From IMG/VR virus record IMGVR_UViG_3300022198_000611, positions 1 through 31,822 of that record: a DNA stretch of 31,822 bases; one strand, 5' to 3'. Positions 24,674 through 30,302 of the stretch are shown one piece after another (the first letter of the stretch is position 1; each line of letters starts with the position of its first letter). The notes beneath the pieces were generated by a model. It had not been told where the DNA came from. It worked only from the letters and a program-made list of their open reading frames with translations, and searched no databases. Made by a program: the position numbers and the translations under genes. The stretch comes from a virus.

Positions 24674-26053
24674 TTATCGTGAAAGCCCCTTAGAATTACT
24701 GTAGGCTAGGGTAAGCTGGGGCTTACTGTACCCGTTAAGTGAGAGGTCTGTTAAAGCCCATACACAGGCATCTAATCTATCTGGGGAGCCAATCGACCCT
24801 AGTGGTTCCCACGTTCTCATTTGGGTTTCTAGTTCGTCTAACTTAGCCCCATCAGGGGGATTAGACACATGTTTAACAAGGCCACGTTCATATAGTGCAG
24901 ATATTGGTTCCGCTCGTGCATACTTGCCACGAGATGCTCTAACCATCTTTACGGGAACAGTCTCATCTTCACCATGTAACGTAGTCTTAACCATATCACC
25001 GCCTTGGTTAACCTCAGCAACGATACGGTCAGCTTCATATTTGTGATATAGGGAAATAGCTTTAGAAGCCCATCCTTGAGGCGATAGCTTCTCTGTGTAG
25101 TCACCAAGGACGTAAGCAATGCCGTTCACATCAATACCAGCAACGACAATACCTGTCATGTCACTTTCTTTGTTCGCTGTAACAGCAGGGTCAATAGCAA
25201 CAACAATACGAGCTAGATCAGGTACAGAGTCATGCTTAATCTCAGCTTTTTCTAGCATGTCTGTAGACCACAGAGCGCCCTCAGCTTCCTCTAGGACTTC
25301 TGCGTAAAGTTCTTGGCGACCAAGACGGGTACCCTCATACTGCGCTTTGACCGCTTCAAGATAGGTTCCTGCAAGGTTAGCAGCATTATCGAAAGTAGAA
25401 CCGCCAGTGACATAAGTCTTCCCATCCTTCATCAACTTCCGAACAAGTTTAGTAGGTTTGGGTGTCGTGGTGACTACAATACGGGGATGCTTCCCTAGTC
25501 GCATACAAAACTGCAACATATCCCACGTATCAATGTCTTTGTTCCAAGCTGCAAGTTCATCACACCATGCAATCTCGAACTGGGGGCCACGAAGACGTTC
25601 AGGTTCCTCAGCCGAAAAGAACTGAACGGTAGCACCATTCTCCCACGACAGTGTACGCTTAGTAGGGGACCACTCAGGAAAACCCAGCTTTTTTCCTTGG
25701 TAGGTCTTATCACCCTTCCAACAAACACTAAGGAAACCAGATTCACCCTTTACCATAACTCGTTCAATATCCGAGTTGGTAGCAGCTACAGCAGCGATAC
25801 GCTTCTTACCCTGCTTAACCTGTTCCCTTACCCACTCAACACCAGTCCTAGTCTTTCCAAAACCACGACCAGCATTGATAAACCACGTATTCCAGTCACC
25901 ATCAGGTTCTAACTGTGCATCCCTAGCCCAAAAGTGCCAGTCATGCTTTAGTTCTTCCACCTTCGCCGGGCCAAGCGCCTCAAATAGTTCTTTAACCTTA
26001 CTAGCAGGCAAACTACGAAGAGCGTCAGCCGTTATCTTCCTCTGTGCTGTCAT
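24674..26053 (-). CDS. terL: Terminase large subunit
   Basis: A 459-residue DNA-packaging motor. Walker A is AGRGFGKT (61-68), Walker B with catalytic Glu is EIAWCDE (160-166), and the coupling motif is VVTTTP (193-198). The C-terminal nuclease carries AIDPA (D288), AEVNQGGD (E347) and SPDRLDAC (D425, D428). All catalytic positions look intact. It overlaps the small subunit gene by 29 bases, and AGGAAAAG lies upstream of the chosen ATG. It belongs to the short TerL type common in siphophages. Whether packaging is by cos or headful cannot be told from this sequence alone. Confidence 0.95.
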   Translation of the reverse strand: MTAQRKITADALRSLPASKVKELFEALGPAKVEELKHDWHFWARDAQLEPDGDWNTWFINAGRGFGKTRTGVEWVREQVKQGKKRIAAVAATNSDIERVMVKGESGFLSVCWKGDKTYQGKKLGFPEWSPTKRTLSWENGATVQFFSAEEPERLRGPQFEIAWCDELAAWNKDIDTWDMLQFCMRLGKHPRIVVTTTPKPTKLVRKLMKDGKTYVTGGSTFDNAANLAGTYLEAVKAQYEGTRLGRQELYAEVLEEAEGALWSTDMLEKAEIKHDSVPDLARIVVAIDPAVTANKESDMTGIVVAGIDVNGIAYVLGDYTEKLSPQGWASKAISLYHKYEADRIVAEVNQGGDMVKTTLHGEDETVPVKMVRASRGKYARAEPISALYERGLVKHVSNPPDGAKLDELETQMRTWEPLGSIGSPDRLDACVWALTDLSLNGYSKPQLTLAYSNSKGLSR

Positions 26054-26426
26054 CGGGTTCTTTTCCTAGGAGTGCCATCAGGCTATCAATAGCTGCTTCA
26101 TCTAAGTCGGGGTCTTCAACTTGCTCTACCTCATTAACAGTAGATACCGGAGACCACCCACCCTTAGCCCGTAGATAAAGCTCAGCAGCCTTAAAATCAC
26201 CCTCTAGTGCCTTCTGCACAACCACACCACCAACAGCACCAACTACATCAGCCTTAGTCTCAGCCATGTCCTGACCATAGACCTTGTAGAAGGTAGACAT
26301 AGAGCTAGGAGCGTCCTGATACTTCTGGATAGCCGCAAGGATATCACGGACGGCTACACCATTGCGTACCATCTCCTTAACCTTGTTGGCTATAACCTTA
26401 CTGTGTTTCTTAGGGGCGTTGCTCAT
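26025..26426 (-). CDS. terS: Terminase small subunit
   Basis: A 133-residue protein with an N-terminal helix-turn-helix region (NKVKEMVRNGVAVRDILAAI) for DNA binding. A central helix region (VGGVVVQKALEGDFKAAELY) probably makes the ring oligomer, ending LRAKGGWSP, a motif that recurs in phage small terminases. The C-terminus is acidic (EPDDSTEEDNG) and likely contacts the large subunit. It is the first gene of the late operon, next to a large inverted repeat that could be its recognition site. Clear by position and pattern. Confidence 0.85.
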   Translation of the reverse strand: MSNAPKKHSKVIANKVKEMVRNGVAVRDILAAIQKYQDAPSSMSTFYKVYGQDMAETKADVVGAVGGVVVQKALEGDFKAAELYLRAKGGWSPVSTVNEVEQVEDPDLDEAAIDSLMALLGKEPDDSTEEDNG

Positions 26427-26443
26427 AACACTACTCTAATATT

Positions 26444-26525
26444 ACTCATCCCCCCTACCATCGGCATAGTCCGTCTACGCATGTACTACCGGCTAGGTTC
26501 ACTATGGTTGATAGGGGGGTGAGAT
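26444..26525. repeat. Imperfect inverted repeat upstream of terS (candidate packaging site or terminator)
   Basis: Left arm CTCA (26445-26448), CCCCCC (26450-26455), TA, CCAT (26458-26461) and AGT (26468-26470) pairs with right arm ACT (26501-26503), ATGG (26504-26507), TA, GGGGGG (26514-26519) and TGAG (26520-26523). The result is about 19 base pairs with bulges around a 30-base loop that has its own small stem (CCG/CGG). It ends 18 bases upstream of the terS start. Possible roles are cos or pac recognition, or a structured leader controlling terS. Confidence 0.55.
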
Positions 26526-26879
26526 ACCTCAGAGACATACACATGCTCTACTTAATAGATACATTAGTATATCCTATAGTCTCTATCTAGCTAGACTACC
26601 TACCTATAGTCCTACCGGAAGAGGGGTTCTAATAATATATACACACTTAAAGTGACGATATGTGACAAACTTTTTTTATTTTTTTCTTGACGACCCCAAA
26701 AGTGTTGCAAAAATATCACACCTTAGAACACACAAAGTCTTTGTAGTTACTGGGGTTACCCCCTCAGTGGAAATACGGATGCGTCAGACTGTCGCACCCT
26801 AACTTTTTTCTTCTTTCGGATATATGGGGCGTTACGCACCCCCGTTCGTATAGTCAAGAGAAATTCTGAGGGGCCCCAC

Positions 26880-26894
26880 CTCTCTTTCGTATAG
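26880..26894 (-). repeat. CTATACGAAAGAGAG motif, late-operon side
   Basis: An exact 15-base minus-strand copy of the motif repeated on the plus strand at 29651, 29812 and 29873, and with one change at 29935. A related sequence, CTTGACTATACGAACG, is at 26843-26858 on the same strand and carries the TTGAC seen in the other copies. In both regions the motif points toward the next operon downstream. Confidence 0.7.
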
Positions 26895-27025
26895 CTTGCG
26901 TATATACGAATGGATAATGCGGCAGAAATGTCACATAAGATCAAATACTTGCGCAAAATGCAAAAGAATCATTGACAGAGGATAGGCTGGCGCCTGCCAC
27001 ACAAGGGGTTTGATACAAGCATGTA

Positions 27026-27037
27026 ATGTTATAACAT
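27026..27037. promoter_or_regulatory. Perfect 12-bp palindrome, operator-like
   Basis: ATGTTATAACAT is a perfect dyad in a non-coding stretch. It has the size of a repressor half-site pair. No promoter elements could be assigned around it, so its use as an operator is speculative. Confidence 0.35.
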
Positions 27038-27114
27038 AACACCCAACAGCCATGCAAAACCGCAAAGCAAACGCTTGTCACCATTGCAGAAATGCAAAGC
27101 GCCCATAGGGCCAC

Positions 27115-27199
27115 GCTAGGGCACACTACAGGCGCGAAACAGTTTTGGGCTAGGGCTAACTACAGAACAGGCTAGGGCCAGTCTAGGGGCCACTACAGG
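27115..27199. repeat. Three-copy GCTAGGGC ... CTACAG array
   Basis: GCTAGGGC occurs at 27115-27122, 27149-27156 and 27171-27178, with CTACAG at 27126, 27160 and 27193 (spacing 34 and 33). The array ends just beyond the stop codon of the last cassette gene. Such spaced direct repeats resemble protein-binding iterons. Confidence 0.55.
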
Positions 27200-27203
27200 C
27201 GCC

Positions 27204-27377
27204 CTAATAATACATACCCGTCATATCTTGGATATCGTCAAATAGGTCTGCCAATACCTTGACGCAATGCGACTCGTCATTAGGGTTTAGCCCTAACTGT
27301 TCAATCAATTCGATTAGGTCTGCAATGCGTGAGTCAATCTTGGCCATATGCTTTGCGAATTGCGTTTGCTTATCCAT
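27204..27377 (-). CDS. Small helical protein, unknown
   Basis: A 57-residue frame starting MDKQTQFAKHMAKIDSRIAD, then LIELIEQLGLNPND, and ending in an acidic segment DLFDDIQDMTGMYY. It is probably two helices. The ATG follows the previous stop by one base, and a GGGGG run 9 bases upstream (inside the preceding gene) can serve as RBS, so it is likely translationally coupled. It is the last gene of the minus-strand cassette. No family is recognised. Confidence 0.6.
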   Translation of the reverse strand: MDKQTQFAKHMAKIDSRIADLIELIEQLGLNPNDESHCVKVLADLFDDIQDMTGMYY

Positions 27378-27378
27378 G

Positions 27379-27687
27379 TTACCAAGCCCCCATTTTAGTT
27401 AATGCTACTCTATCACGGTCAAGGTTAGGTAATACGCTGGCCCGTTCTGCAGCAAAAGCAAAGCATGCATCCTTGAAAGAGTCGTCCGCCATGCCGTGAA
27501 ATACTAGGCTAAACAGGCTTACTTTATACGGGTTTGCGTAATACATAAGGGCTTGCCACATTACCGCAGCGTCTGTGCCCATTGGTGGGCATTTTGCCTT
27601 AAGCATTCCCTTATTCTTGCCACGTTGTGCAATGGCCCCATCCAGTGCCAGCAAAAGGCGTTGTTCTAATTGATCCGAATATTCCAT
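27379..27687 (-). CDS. Unknown cassette protein
   Basis: A 102-residue mostly helical protein: MEYSDQLEQRLLLALDGAIA, a basic GKNKGMLKAKCPPMG stretch, an aromatic part (VMWQALMYYANPYKVSLFSL) and a charged C-terminus (NLDRDRVALTKMGAW). I do not recognise a family. The start is supported by the cassette-type RBS AGGAGTC, six bases, ATG. It lies between the Cys-rich protein gene and the 57-residue gene. Composition is soluble, with no signal peptide. Confidence 0.65.
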   Translation of the reverse strand: MEYSDQLEQRLLLALDGAIAQRGKNKGMLKAKCPPMGTDAAVMWQALMYYANPYKVSLFSLVFHGMADDSFKDACFAFAAERASVLPNLDRDRVALTKMGAW

Positions 27688-27708
27688 TATTCCGACTCCT
27701 TGTTTGAA

Positions 27709-28443
27709 TTAATCCACAATCGCTGCAGCGGCACGCTTGCTTGTGCCATGGGCCACAATGGCCACAGACTTGCCCTTTACACTAGCGCCACCGCAAAGCT
27801 TGCAAGCTGCACATTGAACACGTTCCCCCGCTTCCTTGCTTGCCGGGCACAATACTTCCTTGCCCTTGATCAGCGAGTCCAGTGACTTGATCACACGGAA
27901 CGTTCTTTCGCCACGTTGCCAAGCTTGTTCCGCTTGTGTGGCATTGTCAGCGCTTGTCATTACCAAATTTGGCATTGTGTTTGCTTGGTGTGTGTATGCA
28001 GTGACATATTCCGCCCCGCTTGTCAGACTAGCCCACACGTCGGCTGGCACAGCCATAGGATCGCCATAGCTACCAAGCCGCACACCCCGCAATAAACCGA
28101 TTGCCCGGATTGCGTCGTGCCCGCTTGCGACCGGATACTTGCCCGCCTTATAGGCTTTATAAATACCATTCGGGGCGAACAATAAATTGACATAGCAAGT
28201 GCGGTTTTTGGCCCAGCCTGTTGCCTTGTTAGTGGGCTGGCCTTTATGCGGGCAATCGCCGCAAATTGCCTTGTCTGCACCCGTTCGGCTTGCGGTTATA
28301 GGGTCAATGTCACGGTGAAGAATCCATGTTTGAACCATAGAACCTGTTTTCCGGTTGTCGCTTTTGACTTGGGCAATGGCCACAATGGGTGCCCCATCAA
28401 TCAGGCTTGGGCCTTCATAAATTACAAAAGATTTGCTTGCCAT
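27709..28443 (-). CDS. Cys-rich protein with two putative metal-binding clusters (DUF7227-like)
   Basis: A 244-residue protein opening MASKSFVIYEGPSLIDGAPI. The segment NRKTGSMVQTWILHRDIDPI is followed by cluster one, C61-x2-C64-P-H66 (CGDCPHKG), plus C83. Near the C-terminus is C199 in CPASKEAGERVQ, then C211-x2-C214-x2-C217 (CAACKLCGG). Seven Cys and a nearby His suggest Zn or Fe-S binding. Similar proteins occur on phages and plasmids of alphaproteobacteria without a known function; replication or nucleic-acid binding has been assumed for neighbours. RBS is the cassette type (AGGAGTC-TGAATA-ATG). It is by far the largest gene of the cassette. Function is unknown. Confidence 0.75.
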   Translation of the reverse strand: MASKSFVIYEGPSLIDGAPIVAIAQVKSDNRKTGSMVQTWILHRDIDPITASRTGADKAICGDCPHKGQPTNKATGWAKNRTCYVNLLFAPNGIYKAYKAGKYPVASGHDAIRAIGLLRGVRLGSYGDPMAVPADVWASLTSGAEYVTAYTHQANTMPNLVMTSADNATQAEQAWQRGERTFRVIKSLDSLIKGKEVLCPASKEAGERVQCAACKLCGGASVKGKSVAIVAHGTSKRAAAAIVD

Positions 28444-28628
28444 TATTCAGACTCCTTAATTTCTGTTTTTGCGTATTTTAGTGCTGTTTTAAGACAATAC
28501 ATTGCCGTATCTGGCATATCTAGCTCTAAACAGATTAAGGCGTCATAAAGAAAATATTGCCAGTCTGTTTTTAAACCTGCCGTTTTGCGCTCTTGTTGCA
28601 ATACTGAAAATTGCTCGAAAGTTAACAT
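28443..28628 (-). CDS. Small helical protein, unknown
   Basis: A 61-residue protein: MLTFEQFSVLQQERKTAGLK, then TDWQYFLYDALICLELDMPD and a Lys/Glu-rich tail (ALKYAKTEIKESE). The central part resembles a TPR-like helix pair, but too short for a firm call. It starts on the previous stop (TAATG) with RBS AGGAGTC-GGAATA. Its own last codons (AAG GAG TCT GAA TAA) form the RBS of the next gene. Hypothetical. Confidence 0.65.
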   Translation of the reverse strand: MLTFEQFSVLQQERKTAGLKTDWQYFLYDALICLELDMPDTAMYCLKTALKYAKTEIKESE

Positions 28629-28765
28629 TATTCCGACTCCTTGTTTGCGATATGATACCCAAAATTACCGAAATATAGATTTACCCCGCCTGTTTCCGAC
28701 TCATAAATTGCAAAGGTATGGGCAAAGGCGCAAGCGGCAATAATGCCAAGAAATACAGTTTTCAT
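28628..28765 (-). CDS. Small exported protein or lipoprotein
   Basis: A 45-residue frame too short for standard ORF lists. It starts MKTVFLGIIAACAFAHTFAI, a clear signal peptide: Lys at 2, hydrophobic core and an Ala-rich end. It contains IAAC at residues 9-12, which could be a lipobox, though the n-region is very short. The remaining 25 residues (ESETGGVNLYFGNFGYHIAN, then KESE) are aromatic and acidic. RBS AGGAGTC-TACACA-ATG supports translation. The stop overlaps the next start as TAATG, and codons K-E-S-E encode the next RBS. No family is recognised. Periplasmic or outer-face location is inferred. Confidence 0.6.
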   Translation of the reverse strand: MKTVFLGIIAACAFAHTFAIYESETGGVNLYFGNFGYHIANKESE

Positions 28766-28944
28766 TGTGTAGACTCCTTATTACCGTTTCTAGCGTCAAA
28801 AATTATGCGTGTTTCACTTTCTGATATTTCCTCGCAACGAGTCCGATACCCTTTATCAATTGCCCAATTTGTCGCTTTGCATGTGCCAGCATAATTTGAG
28901 CAAACATGAATTAACAAACCGTTTGCATAAACAGCGTATTTCAT
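28762..28944 (-). CDS. Small protein, unknown
   Basis: A 60-residue protein: MKYAVYANGLLIHVCSNYAG, then TCKATNWAIDKGYRTRCEEI and a polar C-terminus ending GNKESTQ. Three Cys (15, 22, 37) and a beta-alpha-beta-like pattern are visible. No family is recognised; it may be a small soluble domain. The RBS is AGGAGTC-GACAAA-ATG. Its last codons (AAG GAG TCT) form the RBS of the following gene, with the TGA stop overlapping that gene's ATG. Confidence 0.6.
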   Translation of the reverse strand: MKYAVYANGLLIHVCSNYAGTCKATNWAIDKGYRTRCEEISESETRIIFDARNGNKESTQ

Positions 28945-28956
28945 TTTGTCGACTCC

Positions 28957-29040
28957 TCATAGGTTAGAAAAGTTTTCAGTTAGGAAAGCGGCAACGGCGA
29001 TTGCCAAGATAAAAGCGCCGATAAATACGAAAAAAGACAT
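28957..29040 (-). CDS. 27-residue single-membrane-segment microprotein
   Basis: A short frame MSFFVFIGAFILAIAVAAFL followed by TENFSNL: one hydrophobic helix over nearly its full length. Translation is supported by RBS AGGAGTC and a six-base spacer before ATG at 29040; an ATG at 29045 is only 1 base from the RBS core and gives a frame with no membrane pattern. It ends 12 bases before the next start, its TGA immediately abutting the next RBS. Such microproteins can act as holin regulators or in exclusion, but no function is shown. Confidence 0.5.
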   Translation of the reverse strand: MSFFVFIGAFILAIAVAAFLTENFSNL

Positions 29041-29052
29041 TGCATTGACTCC

Positions 29053-29280
29053 TTAAACGTCAAACCGGATTGTGTATTCAATCCAATTTACAGTTTCATA
29101 AGACGCAAGGTCCAACATAAGCTTGCCCAATTCAGAAACACGGCATTCAGTAACAACAAGGCCATTGTGAACATAAGTAAAAAACCCTGTTAAATTACTG
29201 ATGGTCAAAGCCAGCTCTTTTTGTTGCCACTCTTCGCCGAAATTTGCCACGGCTAGGTATGCTTTCGTGTTGTGTGTCAT
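29053..29280 (-). CDS. First gene of the cassette, unknown 75-residue protein
   Basis: Started at ATG 29280 because AAGGAAA lies about 6 bases upstream; an earlier in-frame ATG at 29355 has no RBS and covers the putative promoter. The protein runs MTHNTKAYLAVANFGEEWQQ, then KELALTISNLTGFFTYVHNG and a C-terminal YETVNWIEYTIRFDV. It looks like a small alpha-beta protein. No family is recognised. It is the only gene here besides the last one that does not use the AGGAGTC RBS. Confidence 0.6.
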   Translation of the reverse strand: MTHNTKAYLAVANFGEEWQQKELALTISNLTGFFTYVHNGLVVTECRVSELGKLMLDLASYETVNWIEYTIRFDV

Positions 29281-29319
29281 TTTCGTTTTCCTTGTGTGTT
29301 TGTGTTGTCGTCTAAACGT

Positions 29320-29348
29320 AGCTAAGCAATGTTCGGAAATGTTGTCAA
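29320..29348 (-). promoter_or_regulatory. Candidate promoter of the minus-strand cassette
   Basis: On the minus strand TTGACA (29348-29343) matches the sigma-70 -35 exactly. Seventeen bases later lies TTAGCT (29325-29320), a weak -10. Transcription would begin about 30 bases before the first cassette ATG. The -10 is poor, so this is a tentative call. Confidence 0.4.
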
Positions 29349-29358
29349 TCCCCATTTT

Positions 29359-29374
29359 TTGATAAATTGATCAA
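29359..29374. promoter_or_regulatory. TTGAT-N6-ATCAA dyad upstream of the cassette promoter
   Basis: TTGAT (29359-29363) and ATCAA (29370-29374) form an inverted repeat with six bases between, overlapping a 10-bp palindrome ATTGATCAAT. It lies 11 bases upstream of the candidate -35 of the cassette, a place suited to an activator or repressor. Confidence 0.4.
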
Positions 29375-29562
29375 TATTTCACGTTTGAAACAATTTGTGA
29401 TATGTTAAGGGAACAAAACGTAAACAAAACAGATATGCAGAATTTGCATAGCAGCTATGACTTGACAAGTCGCTTTTGTGGTCTGGCACGCTTAACCAAA
29501 GCGAACGAATCAACGTGGGAATCGCCTTATGCGAGAACAATACCATTGCGCCTGGACCTATC

Positions 29563-29596
29563 CAAAAGTAGGGGCGGCCTGTCTCAAAAGTAGGGG
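29563..29596 (+). repeat. Two copies of CAAAAGTAGGGG, 22 bases apart
   Basis: CAAAAGTAGGGG occurs at 29563-29574 and again at 29585-29596 at the left edge of the iteron region. Spacing of 22 bases is two helical turns. The role is unknown. Confidence 0.55.
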
Positions 29597-29650
29597 GTTG
29601 ACAAACCGGGGGCGAATCGGATTTACTGAAGAGTCGAGTCGGATTCATAC

Positions 29651-29976
29651 CTATACGAAAGAGAGTTTGACATACTTTCGAGACAGAATCACTACCCGAA
29701 TCGGTAGGCTATGCGTTTGCACCTGTCAATCTATGCTCTTGCGCTCTTGCCTATACTTTCGAGACAGAATCATATCCGAATCGGTAGGTCTATACCAATG
29801 AACCTGTCAACCTATACGAAAGAGAGCTTGACAATACTTTTGATACCGAATCATACCCGAATGAACTTTGACCTATACGAAAGAGAGCTTGACACATACG
29901 AACGAGACAGAATCATACCCAAAAGAGTTCGCATTTATACGAAAGAGAGCTTGACACATACTTTTGAGACCGAATC
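29651..29976 (+). repeat. Iteron-like direct repeats carrying CTATACGAAAGAGAG and TTGACA
   Basis: The unit CTATACGAAAGAGAG plus (C/T)TTGACA occurs at 29651-29672, 29812-29833, 29873-29894 and 29935-29956 (one mismatch in the last). The last three are 61-62 bases apart. Each is followed by a second element close to TACTTTTGAGACCGAATCA, which also stands alone at 29752-29771. TTGACA is preserved in every full copy, like a -35 element, but no good -10 follows at 16-18 bases. Binding sites for a replication initiator or regulator, or tandem atypical promoters, are the two readings. Confidence 0.75.
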
Positions 29977-30016
29977 ACCTACTTTCGTATGGGTGACCCC
30001 AAACTTTCGTGTAGGT

Positions 30017-30144
30017 GACCCCCTCCAGTGGAAATATAGACCCCCCTCCAGTGGAAATTAAGGCCCCTCCGTGGGAATTTAGGGTTGACCCCACCAGTGG
30101 AAAATGCCAGACTGATTCCAAGTTGACCCCCACCGATGGAAATA
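30017..30144 (+). repeat. Five copies of a GACCCC...CCAGTGGAAA motif
   Basis: Near-repeats at 30017-30036, 30039-30059, 30062-30080 (degenerate), 30084-30105 and 30123-30144 share a run of C, then CC(A)GTGGAAA. The first four start 22-24 bases apart. The last ends directly before the RBS of the first plus-strand gene. A similar copy is at 26758-26776 by the late operon and a partial one at 31391-31408. The close spacing on one face of the helix suggests protein binding. Confidence 0.7.
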
Positions 30145-30156
30145 AGGAGAACCACA

Positions 30157-30300
30157 ATGGAAAGCAGACTGAGAGTGAAAGTGGTTTACGAAGGTGAAAT
30201 ATTGTACACTGACATGCTGACGCGCAAGCAAGCAGAGAAGCTGGTCGATGCCTTTAAGCGTAAGGGCTACGATCTAGAAGTAACCCGATTGGAGGACTGA
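30157..30300 (+). CDS. Small protein, unknown, first gene of the plus-strand operon
   Basis: A 47-residue frame: MESRLRVKVVYEGEILYTDM, then LTRKQAEKLVDAFKRKGYDL and EVTRLED. The predicted pattern is two strands, a helix and a strand, a compact small domain. RBS AAGGAG is 7 bases before the ATG, immediately after the AGTGGAAA repeat array. It is followed by the next gene after two bases. No family is recognised. Confidence 0.65.
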   Translation: MESRLRVKVVYEGEILYTDMLTRKQAEKLVDAFKRKGYDLEVTRLED

Positions 30301-30302
30301 TT

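Larger units (their letters stand above)
26427..27203. promoter_or_regulatory. Non-coding control region between terS and the small-gene cassette
   Basis: No gene is supported in these 777 bases; two short minus-strand frames have no RBS or protein-like composition. Contents from left to right: the inverted repeat by terS; an AT-rich part (26560-26700) with palindrome TCTAGCTAGA (26586-26595), TATATATTATT-type sequence and a T-rich run (26671-26686); one copy of the AGTGGAAA motif (26758-26776); minus-strand copies of the CTATACGAA motif (26843-26858 and 26880-26894); a palindrome (27026-27037); and a GCTAGGGC/CTACAG array. The late promoter reading toward terS must lie here or beyond, but I could not fix its -35 and -10. 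Confidence 0.6.
29281..30156. promoter_or_regulatory. Divergent non-coding control region
   Basis: Between the minus-strand cassette and the plus-strand genes lie 876 bases without a supported gene. It holds the cassette promoter and dyad, a stretch at 29400-29600 with no recognised element other than the CAAAAGTAGGGG pair and two GANTC sites, the 61-62 bp iterons and the AGTGGAAA repeats. Long plus-strand frames here lack ribosome binding sites and simply translate the repeats. It is the best candidate in the window for a replication origin or master regulatory region. Confidence 0.65.

Noticed and set aside
26669-26686. T-rich run as a plus-strand intrinsic terminator
   Set aside because: The only stem before it is CACTT/AAGTG with a one-base loop, and no plus-strand gene lies upstream to be terminated.
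26756-27126. Two minus-strand frames (26756-26956 and 26941-27126) in the non-coding region by terS
   Set aside because: No RBS, Cys-rich or random-looking composition, and they run across repeat motifs.
29281-29355. N-terminal extension of the first cassette gene to an ATG at 29355
   Set aside because: It has no ribosome binding site and covers the candidate promoter; the ATG at 29280 has AAGGAAA.
29359-29374. Canonical FNR box
   Set aside because: The half-sites are separated by six bases, not four; it was kept only as a generic dyad.
29651-29976. CRISPR array
   Set aside because: The repeats are not separated by unique spacers of constant size, the intervening sequence is itself repeated, and no cas genes are near.
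29402-30061. Long plus-strand frames across the divergent control region (29402-29593, 29529-29801, 29711-30061)
   Set aside because: They have no ribosome binding sites, and much of the translated sequence is just the DNA repeats read as protein (YTKESLT, YERELDTYERD).
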